From Lophium mytilinum (taxonomy: Eukaryota; Ascomycota; Dothideomycetes; Mytilinidiales; Mytilinidiaceae), in contig MU004191.1 in NCBI GenBank assembly GCA_010093605.1, positions 923,832-987,831 of the forward strand: a stretch of DNA of 64,000 nt. The letters are read 5' to 3'. How positions within the stretch are numbered: the stretch's first letter is position 1; the number at the start of each line of letters is the position of its first letter. Below are positions 1 through 10,215 of the stretch, in pieces. The translations under genes and the position numbers were made by a program. The notes below the pieces were generated by a model. The model saw only the letters and a program-made list of their open reading frames with translations, made no database searches and had not been told where the DNA came from.

Positions 1-862
1 GGTGTCTGCTTCTCATACGTGAAGAGTCCTGCGGCGCGAACGAAGTGTACGGCATTGTTGATATCGGGACTATTCCTCATCGTGGTGTTGACTACATGTG
101 AGTATTTCATTATTTTCGCGTCGGAATACCTGGACCAGTCAGCTGACTTGCAATGCGCAGACCTCTCCGTCGCTCTCACACGACCACACCTCGGCCAGGA
201 AGTCCATGTCCTGTTCATCATGGTTATTCTCTGCACCACAATTTTCTTCTGCCATTCGCTCATTCGACTTTGCATGCTTGCGCTGCGCCCAGAATCAGAC
301 CTTCCACACATCCCCAGCATGACCGGTCCCGACGGGTTCAAGCCAATCCGGCCAATCCGCGTGCATCTAGCCCGGGACGAAGAGATCGGAGTTAGCCATG
401 AAGCAGCCGAGGTCGAGGCGGAGCCAGAGAAGGAAAAGGTCCAGATGCCGCCGCCTGCGTACGGGCTGTGGAGATCCAGCGTGGTAAGTTTCCTCGTCTT
501 CTACAAAAAGACCCTCCAGACTAACCCTTCCCCAGCGCGTCGACCCCAATCTCCTCCACTGGCAGCGCGCCGACGCCGCCGAAGCCAGCGGCGCTCTCCC
601 ACCAACCCGTCCGCCTTCTGTCTTCCCAGGCTTCTCGTCCCACCCAACCTCCCGCTCCGGCTCTCTCTCCAACATCCACCAGCAGGCGCCTCCGCCAGCG
701 GAGCATGCTGATGAGCCCGCGAGGCGGGATCCGCGGCCGCCATCTTACGTCTCCGACGACGGCGTCACCTACGTCGTTGCTGCGGTCCCGCGGAGCGTGG
801 CGCCGAGCGTGTCGGGGATGAGCGATGTGCATCCGGCGTGGCGGCCGGGGTTTGCGGTGTAG
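1..862 (+). CDS. Two-TM membrane protein, 3' part
   Basis: The reading frame is open from base 1, so the start lies outside the window. Exons are 1-483 and 536-862; the intron has a GTAAGT donor, a CTAAC branch site and a CAG acceptor. The visible 269 residues hold two hydrophobic helices (around residues 17-40 and 68-93), a hydrophilic linker rich in E and K, then PPPAYGLWRSSV joined across the intron to RVDPNLLHWQR. The tail is rich in P and S with PPSYVSDDGVTYVV near the C-terminus. From memory, this arrangement (TM segments, PPPAYG..R.S.R.DP..LHWQR, PPSYVSDDG) is common in uncharacterised Pezizomycotina integral membrane proteins with cytosolic tails. PPxY-like sequences could bind WW-domain proteins, which is inference. 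The function is unknown. Confidence 0.75.
484..535 (+). other. Spliceosomal intron in membrane protein gene
   Basis: A 52-nt intron with donor GTAAGT, branch CTAAC about 15 nt before the acceptor, and acceptor CCCAG. Removing it joins a frame ending in a valine codon to one encoding RVDPNLLHWQR without a shift. Confidence 0.8.
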
Positions 863-1963
863 TGTAGTGTAGTTTAGTGTGTTGTGGGTGTTTGTTCTTG
901 TTCCTAATACTCTCTTTCCTATGCATCAGCTCCTCCGTATGGGTCTACCTATGGTATCTCCTATACGGCGTCTTGGGTCCAGGTCTGGCGTTGCGTTGAT
1001 TGGAGGGGTGGTGTTGTGTGAGTAGTGGTGTATTGTACCTACGTAGCTGTTGGACGAAGTTGGAGAGAGGAGGGGAGATGAGAGTGGGGAGGAGAAGAGT
1101 CTACCCTAGAGGTTAGAAGACATTGATACCTTTTATTTTGTAAATTTTCTGTATTTGTTTTTTTGTGGTGACAGTGGTGGTGATCAAGATCATATGTCGT
1201 AGCAGGTTCTATCTCTTGAGAAGAGGTAGATGGCTTGGTGGTATGTGCTGTCCCTTTCTAACAACATTGAAGCGAGTAACCGGCTAACATTGGTCATGGT
1301 AAACGTACGGTACTAGGTCATAAATTTAAGTACATCGATACTCTCACACTTGATTTCTATTTCTGAAAGCTGGGCGTCATTGTCAGGAGTCACCCAGGTC
1401 CCACTGCCAGGAAGCCTGTCAGTCAAGAGGCAGCTTGAAATTCACTATACAAAACTTAACATTGCCCTTGCCTTTCTAAATCCCTAAGGGAGTGCCGTAC
1501 CTTAAGCCTAGGTGAACGATGATGCATCGAATTGGTAGCCAGCGGCCATGAAACACTCTGTCATTGAACAGCGTACACACAAAGTCTAGAGTAGTGGTTT
1601 GCAAGCTCATTCCACCGTAAACTTCCCAGACACTGTCCGAGGTGCCTTAGAGCTAATGAGGTCGAAAACGAGTGCCTTCAATTTTCTAGAACCGCATCGC
1701 GGGACTTCTCGGGGTAGCAGAAAAGTTCTTACAGCTCTGGGCCAGGTGAAGTAATATCGAATTAGCAGCCGAAGGTGAAGAGCTCTCCTCACTTCATTCA
1801 CCCAGACGGTGGCCTGGTTCTTGGCGCACGCTCTGATTCGCTGCATCTAAGAGGAGTGGTACCAACTTCAACCGCGGTTACTCGACTCCACCTGTCTTCT
1901 TCGTCCAATTTAGCTTCATCTTCACCGCGCATCCCGAAAGGAGCACAGCCTCTAGCAGCGATT
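863..1963. other. Intergenic region before the BTB array
   Basis: About 1.1 kb of ordinary composition. It starts with a short run of AGTGT/TAGTGT repeats directly after the stop codon of the membrane protein gene. It must hold that gene's 3' UTR and the promoter of the first BTB gene. No convincing coding sequence or RNA gene was seen; short ORFs on both strands lack conserved features. Confidence 0.6.
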
Positions 1964-2847
1964 ATGGCGACGCCAACACCAGCGACTTCAGCGATGTCAG
2001 CGACACCAGCGACACCAGCGACAACAAAAGATGAGTTCGTGATGCCAGTTCTTGTTCCGTGCTCCCACCCAACACCATGGCCTCCAGAGTAAGTCGAATT
2101 CCAGCCTTGAAATGGTTCGTAAATGTTAGCTGATCTAACATCTTTAGCAGCTGTTTCGACGACATAGTCTCCGTTATCGTTGGCGAAGAGAAGAAGGCCT
2201 TTCGCGTCCACAAAGGTGTTCTCACCTACCATTCCGCTTTCTTTGCCGCAGCCTTAGATGGCAAATTCAAAGAAGGCGTGACTCAGATCGTAGAACTGCC
2301 CGAGGACGAAGTTTCCGTCTTTCAAGTAGTGTACTGTTGGCTTTACACTGGACGGCTCTACAACCCACCAGAACACCCACCATCTTCATCACCTTCAACC
2401 GCCGCTGAACACTTCGCGGGTGCAGAGCAGGTTCCGCTTTTCGAGACGCTTATCTGCAAGGTCTTCGTCTTTGCAGACATGAAGATCATTCCAGAGCTCA
2501 AGAACAAAGCAGTCGACGTACTACATCTAGTTACCTGTACCAACTGGACTTTTCTGAATCACCAAGCCCACTACATCTACAGTAACACAATAGATGGTTC
2601 CCCCCTAAGAAAAGTCATCACGGACTTTGCAGCGAAGAGTCTCGGTTGCGAGAGCTTCATAAAATTCAGCAGAGGCGGTGCCCTCTACCCGACTGCCTTC
2701 TGCCTTGATGTAATAGCGGCGATACATAGCCAAGGTGGAAAGTGGGATCATATTGGTCGAGAGGGCTGGGCAAAAATTGACCGATGCCTTTACCATGATC
2801 ACTCAGGACCTGGTGGGAAGCTGAGAAGATCACATACGACTGCTTGA
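1964..2847 (+). CDS. BTB/POZ domain protein, array copy 1
   Basis: Exons 1964-2088 and 2148-2847 (or 2151-2847, as TAGCAG offers two in-frame acceptors) give 274 aa. The N-terminus is an alanine/threonine/proline-rich stretch (MATPTPATSAMSATPATPAT) followed by FVMPVLVPCSHPTP. The intron lies next. A BTB/POZ fold then runs over about residues 43-150, with VSVIVGEEKKAFRVHKGVL, YHSAFFAAALDGKFKEG and VVYCWLYTGRLY. The C-terminus has FADMKIIPELKNKAVDVLH and DRCLYHDHSGPGGKLR. BTB domains dimerise and often bring substrates to cullin-3 ligases; that role here is inference. It is the first of five same-strand paralogs. Copy 1 departs from the FGDMRGIP consensus of the others. Confidence 0.88.
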
Positions 2848-3636
2848 ACGCCAGAGATACTCCTAAAGTCTCCGTGTCTGGCAGTTTCTTCCTACGATGC
2901 TTCAGGGATACTACGCATGACACGAGACTATTGACAATGACGGATGTGGGTTGGTGCAACTCTCTCCTTTCCATAGTCTGGAGGCTGTCCGAGGGCGATA
3001 TATACAAGCTTGAAATAAAGAGTGAAGCATATCGGGCGGGGCGTTCTCTGCTTTCATTATCGATGACAAATTAAACTTTGCCAGGTAAAAGGCATTGATC
3101 GATGAATATCAGGGATGTCTAGGTTTGAGTTGTCTATATGCAACTCTATAGAACTAGAGAGAGTCCCTTCCACCTCACTCCTATCGGAGAGAGCTGGCCT
3201 ACATAGTAAGCGTGTTTCTCATCGTGCCGTGATATGTTCCACTCGACGGCTCTCTTGGCCAACCTTTTTCCCGGTAATCCCAGATAGCAGCTCCGAGACG
3301 ATAGCTTGCGACGAAATTCTTAGGTAGTGACTTTATTTCATCTCATTCTCCCAAGGACTGTCTGGTGGAAGCCCTTGGTCTTGACGCCTTCGACTGCTAA
3401 ATAAAATGCTTGCCCCTAATACTTTTAGCTGGAGTTTCAAAAGCTGTCCGTAGCCGCTGCCCTGGACCACCATAAGCGATAGAATTCTAAGGTGATTGGC
3501 TAAGTATGCGAGCACGTCCCCACCCTGCATGGTGGCTTCTGAACGTCGTTCAGCCTCTCCATTTCCTCTCCGTTTTGTCCTTCCTTCTATCCGCACTCTC
3601 GCCTTGAGTAATGAGACCGAGTCTCTATCCGGCCCG

Positions 3637-4447
3637 ATGGCGACATCTCCCCCAGAGAAACCGGCGTATGTGATGCCCCATTTGAAAAGCTGCGATCATC
3701 CAACCCCGTCAGCACCGATGTTAGTATAGACCCGACCGTCACACTAGCGGTATGATTGGCTGACTCGACCTCAGTTCCACCTGGGGCAGTGTCATATCTG
3801 TCATCGTCGGCGAAGAAAAGAAGGTCTACCAGGTACACAAAGGCCTGCTACTCTACCACTCGTCCTACTTCGTTGGCGCCCTCGAAGGAGGATTTAAAGA
3901 AAGCGAAACCGAAGTTGTGGAGCTCTTTACAGATGAAGTGGTCGTATTCGATGCCGTGTACTGCTGGCTCTACAAAGGGCACTTATTCGATTCGCCATCC
4001 GCCGGGAAACCTACAGATGTGTCACTCCTATACGACCTGCTCTGCAAGATCTTTGTCTTCGGGGACATGAGAGGCATCCCCGCCCTTAAGAATGCAGCAA
4101 TCGACCTACTGCACTCGTCGATTTGTATAAAATGGAAATTCCCCAAGACTCAGGTTCGCTTCATCTACGAGAATACGATGGAAGGGTCCCTCTTGAGGAA
4201 GTTTATTGTGGATATGGCAGTCTTGATTGCTTCTTGTGAGACATTTCTATCGTTTGATAAAGATGGCACCAATTTTACGACTGAGTTTCTTATGGATGTT
4301 ATTAAGGCGTTGAATGATCAGGGTGGAAAGTGGCTTGTGATTGGACGGGATGCCTTTGCGGTGATTGACAGGTGCCAGTATCATGATCATTCTGGTCCTG
4401 GAGGGAAGCTGAGAAATGTAGGGACAAGTGGAGAGGATTCGGGCTGA
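3637..4447 (+). CDS. BTB/POZ domain protein, array copy 2
   Basis: Exons 3637-3719 and 3775-4447 give 251 aa; the 55-nt intron has donor GTTAGT, branch CTGAC and acceptor CAG. The N-terminus is short (MATSPPEKPAYVMPHLKSC), with the AT/P-rich stretch of copies 1 and 4 reduced. The BTB core is clear: VISVIVGEEKKVYQVHKGLL, YHSSYFVGALEGGFKE and AVYCWLYKGHLFD. It is followed by FVFGDMRGIPALKNAAIDLLH and the tail DRCQYHDHSGPGGKLR. The phase-2 intron falls between the N-terminal leader and the BTB domain, exactly as in its neighbours. Function beyond BTB-mediated dimerisation or adaptor activity is unknown. Confidence 0.88.
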
Positions 4448-5012
4448 TTCAATCACTTCTGGGATCTGGGGTGCTTGCATAGGCTTCTAAATCCTTCAGG
4501 TTCTAAGCTTCTCCTCTTCATAGCAGGCAAGGTGACTAATAAATCCTCAGGGATGCATGAAGAAAACTATGTGAAGGGCATACTCCACTGTGTGTGTTGA
4601 GAATCCAAAGGAGGTCATAGAGTGACGTGGTCTATAAAGGTATTTTAACGATGTTCAATATTGCTGAGAGGTACCGCATCTTGCCAGGCTATTCAACTGC
4701 TTGGAGCACCCTGAAATGACTTCAGCTCGAAGTCGAACTGTCGACATATTTTGAACGCTGCATGTGCTGCTTCGAGCTCTTCTTAGACTCCGAGCTAGAC
4801 GAAGTCAGTGGATTTGAACATTCGTAAACTGTTCTGGCCACCCCAGAGAGAATTATCTAGTGAGTACAAGCTCATACTGTCGCTTCACCTCAGTTCAACC
4901 ACGTGCGCTTACCTAATCCTACTCCACCTGCTCAAACTTAACATCATCGTCTCGCTCATCCTCATCGTCTCACCACGTTCCTTCACCGGCTTAGGTGGTC
5001 TACACCGCCACC
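4448..5012. other. Intergenic region, BTB copies 2 and 3
   Basis: About 565 bp of ordinary composition. It contains GCTTACCTAATC at 4907-4918, about 107 bp before the next ATG, also present at similar distance before copy 4. No further gene was seen. Confidence 0.6.
4907..4918 (+). promoter_or_regulatory. Shared upstream motif GCTTACCTAATC (copy 3)
   Basis: The 12-mer lies 107 bp before the copy 3 ATG and recurs 111 bp before the copy 4 ATG. Conserved spacing suggests a duplicated promoter or 5' UTR segment. No factor is assigned. Confidence 0.35.
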
Positions 5013-5893
5013 ATGGCTACGTCTTCGGTGCCTCCTTCTCCAGCGACGGTGTTCGTGATGCCACCACTGGTGCCATGTCCTCACTCTACTGCGCTCCCTC
5101 CGATGTATGTACATATTGAGTACCTCAGCCTCATGTCAATAAAGCGCATGAATTGTGCTAATGTTACATCAGAACAGCCTACGATGAGCTAGTCTCCGTC
5201 ATTGTTGGACAACAGAAGAAAGTCTTCCGGATTCACAAGGGAGTGCTCTCTTACCACTCATCTTACTTTGCCGCTGCCTTGGAAGGACAATTCAAAGAAG
5301 GAAACACTGGAGTGGTGGAGCTCGAAGACGACGAAGTGGAAGTGTTTCACGCCTTCTATTGCTGGATATACACGAGACGCCTCCGGGACCCCCTATCTTC
5401 ACCGCTGCACAAAGATGCTCTTCCTCAGAACTCGGCGGAAACTACACTATCGGACCTACTGCTCTGTAAAATCTACATCTTCGGAGACATGCGGGGGATT
5501 CCTGGACTTCAAAATAATGCTCTCGACGCACTCCACAAGAACATCTTGCTTTCCTGGAGGACACTTAGTGCGTCCATTGTGAATTACGTCTACAGTAATA
5601 CTGTCGAAAAGTCCCAGCTGCGTTGCTTCATCGTTCAACTTAACATCTCAGGGTATCACGATCTCTGCGAATTCGTCGAAAAACGCCTCAAAAAGGATCG
5701 CAACAACTACCCAATGGACTTTGTCATCGACATATTACAGATTATTTCCACCAAGGACAAGAGCGGGGCATGGCCGAGAGTGAAGCACCTGCAAGAGACC
5801 TGGGCAAAGCTGGACAGATGTGAATTTCACGATCACTCTGGACCTGGAGGGGCTCTGAGGAAGGCGCCAGGAAACGGGCCGACCTCTGCATAG
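5013..5893 (+). CDS. BTB/POZ domain protein, array copy 3
   Basis: Exons 5013-5104 and 5173-5893 give 270 aa; the 68-nt intron has donor GTATGT and acceptor CAG. The ATG sits in a strong context (CCGCCACCATGG). Leader: MATSSVPPSPATVFVMPPLV. BTB core: LVSVIVGQQKKVFRIHKGVL, YHSSYFAAALEGQFKEG and AFYCWIYTRRL. It then has IYIFGDMRGIPGLQNNALDALH, an insertion shared with copy 4 (SPLHKDA..), KDKSGAWPR, and the tail DRCEFHDHSGPGGALR. Copies 3 and 4 are each other's closest relatives by these shared features (SPL..DA, D.SGAWP, GGALRK). Role as an adaptor or dimerisation module is inferred from the domain only. Confidence 0.88.
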
Positions 5894-6281
5894 ACAGATC
5901 AAGACTCGGAATCAAGACTGCCTTAGCAAAGGAACAGTCAAAATAATCAAAAGATGAAAGGTCTCCAGCCTGGCCTTGAAGTCAAGCTATCATGTTACCC
6001 TTATGCTCGTTTAAGACAATCGTTTAAGACCTTCCTTCATGGTGATGTTGTGAGATGTGACATTCGTGATTCAACTTAGAACCTTCGACTTTTCACTTCA
6101 CCCAACAGGGCATTGACAGAGAGATGTAAGTACAGGGCTATGACATCGTGTCCATTCACATCACTTGACTGCTTACCTAATCGTCGCGTCGCGTTCTTTG
6201 CGACTTAACAACCTTCTCGCGCCCAACCTCACTCACAGCCAACAAATTCCTTTGCAAGTTGGAGCGGCCAACGCCAACACC
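5894..6281. other. Intergenic region, BTB copies 3 and 4
   Basis: About 390 bp. Besides the shared 12-mer it has a stretch near 6040-6080 (GTGACATTCGTGATTCAACTT) whose diverged relative lies near 7445-7470 after copy 4, consistent with duplication of a unit larger than the coding region. No additional gene was seen. Confidence 0.5.
6171..6182 (+). promoter_or_regulatory. Shared upstream motif GCTTACCTAATC (copy 4)
   Basis: Second occurrence of the 12-mer found before copy 3, at nearly the same distance (111 bp) from the ATG. Confidence 0.35.
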
Positions 6282-7189
6282 ATGGCCACACCTGTGGTAC
6301 CTGCTACGCCTCTGGTACCTACCACTCCGGCGTCGCCAGCGACGAAACCAACATTTGTTATGCCAGACCTCAAGCCATGCTCGCATCCCATTCAAGGTCC
6401 CTGCATGTAAGTACCTCACTTTCGCCAACCGGCGGGCACCTCGTTCAGGAACAGTGCGCTGAACTTTTGCTGACGACTTGAATGTATAGCGATGCCTTCA
6501 ACCACGAGATCTTGATCAAGGTCGGCAAGGAGGGCAAGGAAGTCAGAATCTACGAGGGGTTACTCACCTATCATTCCTCCTACTTCGCCGCCGCACTGAG
6601 CGGCTCATTCATTGAAGGCCAAACCAAAGTAATTGAGCTTAAGGAAGATGAGGTGGAAGTTTTCTCCGCGTTTCACTGCTGGATCTACACTGGACGCCTG
6701 CACCCGTCTCGAGAATCACCACTCAGCAGAGATGCATACAAAGCCCCTACAAGTTCGGAAAGGAATGACCTGTATCTTCTCCTCGCCAAGATCTTTGTTT
6801 TCGGAGACATGAGAGGTATACCAGCGCTGAAGAACGAGGCAATTGATATACTCCACCAACTCTACACATGCACCTGGACGGATTTTCACTTGTCTGCTGT
6901 CAAATACATCTACAAGAACACCACGGCTACGTCTCAGCTACGCCAGTTTGTCGCTCATGCCAATGTCATAGGCCTTCGTGATCTCAAAAGCTTCCATGAG
7001 ACAACAAGCACAGCCTGGCCGATCGCGTACGTCTTTGATGTACTACAACTCGTTGCGATGAAGGATAGGAGCGGGGCATGGCCAAAACTAACTGGCAATC
7101 GAATGCACTGGGCGAAACTTGATAGATGTCAGTTCCACGACCATTCTGGACCGGGAGGAGCGCTTAGGAAAACCCCAGCAATCGGATGA
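6282..7189 (+). CDS. BTB/POZ domain protein, array copy 4
   Basis: Exons 6282-6406 and 6490-7189 give 274 aa; the 83-nt intron has donor GTAAGT, branch CTGAC and acceptor TAG. The start is in context CACCATGG. The leader is T/P/V-rich (MATPVVPATPLVPTTPASPA) then FVMPDLKPCSHP. BTB core: ILIKVGKEGKEVRIYEGLL, YHSSYFAAALSGSFIEG and AFHCWIYTGRLH. It then carries IFVFGDMRGIPALKNEAIDILH, KDRSGAWPK and DRCQFHDHSGPGGALRK. It is closest to copy 3. As in all copies, the region after the BTB fold (about 120 residues) is conserved through the array and is not an ankyrin, Kelch or MATH domain that I recognise. Confidence 0.88.
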
Positions 7190-8142
7190 ACTTCTACTTG
7201 AGCGTGTGCAGCAGTCTGTGCACATCCGTCCTCCACAACTCGGAGTTCCCCAACGTGTCTTCAACAATCAGGACAGGACGTAAGGCTTGATACACATGAA
7301 TTTGGGCTTGGTTCCGAAGGTTTTTGGACTGCCGATTGCGCGACCGAGGCAACTCTGGATGACTGGACATGAGCTTAGGCCCACTATCAAACTATCCTAA
7401 TACCATTATACTTCTACCAGACCCTTTTTGATCGTGACGTTATGAGGATTGACATCCGTGCGTTGAGGTGCTCTGAGAAGGCGTTGATAGCTTCAGAGGA
7501 AGCTTAAGTGTAGTAGTCCTCGTTTCTTGCGCGCTAAGTTTGTTCTGTCGACACTTAGCTATGGAGTTTGAGTTTAGAGCCTCTAGCAGGAACGTAGGAG
7601 TAAAATGCAGGAGTCTTTGCGTCGTAGCTACTCCAGCACCAAACGAATACTATCTGTAGTTGGACTCACCACTACTCCGATGCTGCTAAAAGTGCTATCT
7701 CTAAGGCGGATTGCAGAGAGCATTGATCGATCGAATGTTTCAATTATAGCCCAAGACTCACCTTACCGTGGTTTGCGTGTGATCCGGATCTCTATTACTA
7801 TTGACAAAGTGATAGCGGTGGTGAAGAGCGCAAAGACGATGGAGAGGTACTTACGACTCGCCCATTGTGATCACAATCTAATAAGAACACAGGCCAGCAG
7901 CTTGGTAGCCCTTCATGCTGTGATCGTTGGGATTAGCACGTGACTGAATCTGGGAGCATTTCACTTCTTCAGCTCACGTTAGGATTAACTCTCGGCCCGC
8001 TCGCTATCAATCTGCCGCTTCAAACATCCGGCTCGGGCTTTCCACGGCAGAGCATCCTATTCACCTCCTTCAACTTCGCATACTGCTGCTCAAGCCCGAC
8101 CACCAGCTGCGAAGACCCGGTCTACCGCTGGCGCGCGTCGCG
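7190..8142. other. Intergenic region, BTB copies 4 and 5
   Basis: About 950 bp of ordinary composition holding the 3' UTR of copy 4 and the promoter of copy 5. A 112-codon open frame at 7605-7943 lacks any recognisable feature or intron support and is not called as a gene. Confidence 0.55.
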
Positions 8143-8986
8143 ATGGCAGACGACGATTTCAAGATGCCGACTGACCTCAAGGAGTGTCCGCACAAGACTG
8201 AGTTCCCCCCGATGTAAGTCCTATGCAGCCCTTACACCGACGGCGAGTGGAGTTCGCTAACAAAGCCATTCATATAGGACTGCGTGGGACCACTATGTCT
8301 CAGTCAAGGTTGGCAAAGGCGAACAAAAGAAGGAGTTCAATGTCTACAGGGGACTTCTGACTTACTACTCGTCTTACTTTGCGGCTGCTCTCGACGGAAA
8401 CTTCAAGGAGGGTGTCACTCAGGTCGTAGAGCTCAAAGAAGATGATCCAAAAGTCTTCGAGGCCTTCCGGAGTTGGATGTATACCAGACGTCTATTGGAC
8501 CAAGTCCCGAGCTTCGATGTGCTCAAATCAGCGGCACACGACCGGTTTCTATGCAATGTTTTCATTTTCGGTGACATGAGAGGCATACCAGGCCTCAAGA
8601 ATGAAGCTATCGATCAGCTTCACAGGTCAACGGCCGAAACCTGGATGGTGCCTTCAAACGACATCAAATACATCTATACGCACACACCTGTGCCGTCCTC
8701 ACTTCGAGACTTTGTTGTTAGTGTGCATGCTCTTACGAAGAATTCTGTTGAAGAGGCGGAATCCGGGAAACATGGTTTCACGGTAGATTTTTTGTTTGAC
8801 CTGTTGAAGATGGTAAATACACAGCACGGAATAAAGAACATCGGAAGATTGCCATGGGCAAGATTGGACCGATGCCAATGGCACGATCACTCGGGCCCGG
8901 GAGGCAAGCTACGGGCGATTTCTGCCAATGGTTCAAACAGCTTGACGGAACGAATACTTACTCCTCTCGCGCAGCTTCCATTGTAG
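8143..8986 (+). CDS. BTB/POZ domain protein, array copy 5
   Basis: Exons 8143-8213 and 8278-8986 give 259 aa; the 64-nt intron has donor GTAAGT and acceptor TAG. The leader is the shortest and most acidic of the five (MADDDFKMPTDLKECPH) and lacks the AT/P-rich tract. BTB core: YVSVKVGKGEQKKEFNVYRG, YYSSYFAAALDGNFKEG and AFRSWMYTRRL. It then carries VFIFGDMRGIPGLKNEAIDQLH and DRCQWHDHSGPGGKLR, followed by about 20 extra C-terminal residues not found in the other copies. The phase-2 intron position is conserved. It is the most diverged copy and the one nearest the AT-rich block that begins about 570 bp downstream. Confidence 0.86.
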
Positions 8987-9560
8987 AGGTCGCGATGCCT
9001 TGCCATTAGACATGGCGGTCTGGGGACTGGACAAGGCAGGACAGGCTCTCGACTACGACGCCTACTCTAAAGTCACGGCAACCGAAAACGAACCAAGATC
9101 GTTGACACTTTGGCTGCAAAATGGTACTTGAAGCGAGATAGCGACTCTTTAATCTGCATCCGAGTCCAAAGGTGTCTAGGAGACGGGAATATCGGCTGAA
9201 TCTCTGAATTAGTGGCGCCCACAAACACTATAGGTAGCGTCGACAAACATAGAAAACACAAATGCAACCTAAGCTCACATCGTCGTCAGCACTGGCTGGT
9301 GATCATTACGTGATACAGAGGATGAGTTCAAAGGCCACGAGTCGTCTGACGATATCTGGTTATGTAACCATTTTTCGGCTGCTAAACCAATCATTGCCTA
9401 CCGCCATCCCCTATGTTCATCCTCTCCATTTGAGACTTTCTCTTACAAAGGGTGCGGCCGAATGCATATTCCGATTCTAATCGCTGTAACGGCCGTGCAC
9501 GGCAGAATCTCCACTAATAGGAACCACCTTTCTTCACCGCCTCCCCCTTATTTTAATCCG
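8987..9560. other. Intergenic edge before the first AT-rich block
   Basis: About 570 bp of ordinary base composition after BTB copy 5. No gene, RNA or repeat was recognised. Composition switches abruptly at about 9560. Confidence 0.5.
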
Positions 9561-9696
9561 TGAGAATATAAATATTTACCTAAATTTTAACTACTATAGC
9601 TTACTACTATGCTAGAGGCCGCTCTAAGGGGGCTAATAACACCCCTATTACTATAAAGGCTACTATTATTATAATATATCTCTTCTTTTAGGTTTC

Positions 9697-9900
9697 TGTC
9701 ACGGGCAGTGAGGTACGGAGGTGTGTCGAGCGAGAAGTAGGATTGTATTACAAGACGTGCTGCAAGGAGCCGGAGTATGAGGCTGCTCGCGATTCTATCT
9801 AGAGACACGCCGGTGGCGGAACAACGATGTTCCTAGCGAGCACGTGACTATCAGGCACGTGCTAGGTTCGTAGCTAGGAAAGAGGCCTAGATCCGTCACA
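9697..9900. mobile_element. Solo LTR, 204 bp, not RIP-mutated
   Basis: Begins TGTCACGGGC and ends ATCCGTCACA, the TG...CA ends of an LTR, and is flanked on both sides by the 5-bp direct repeat GTTTC (9692-9696 and 9901-9905), as left by an integrase. No internal region is present, so it is a solo LTR, probably left by LTR-LTR recombination. Unlike its surroundings it has normal CpA/TpG content, so it is younger than the RIP of the block or too short to have been a RIP target. The ends also read as an imperfect inverted repeat, so a short DNA transposon is a weaker alternative. Confidence 0.72.
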
Positions 9901-10013
9901 GTTTCTTTTACCTAAATTAAGGCTAAAACTAGAGTTACTAAGTTAATAGCTATAAAGATCTATAGCTAAGTAAAGAAAAATGCTAGAAATAAGAATTTCT
10001 ATAATATACTAGA

Positions 10014-10215
10014 TATAACGGATCTAGCTCTATATATATTATATACTCTTAGCTATATTATATAAGCCTATATACTAGCGCGGTTTTATACCTCTAGCCT
10101 ATATTTAGCCTCCACCGCGTAGAACCTCTACCTTTATATAACTTTATCTTTATAAATACACCTTATTTCTAGCTTAATACTATACTCTATACCTTACCTT
10201 TTATAGTCTATAATA
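10014..10215 (+). repeat. 5' LTR of Ty3/gypsy fossil 1
   Basis: 202 bp, matching 17683-17884. It is visibly more AT-shifted than its 3' partner. Confidence 0.85.

Noticed and set aside
7605-7943. 112-codon frame between BTB copies 4 and 5
   Set aside because: No motif, no splice context and not similar to the array; left as intergenic.
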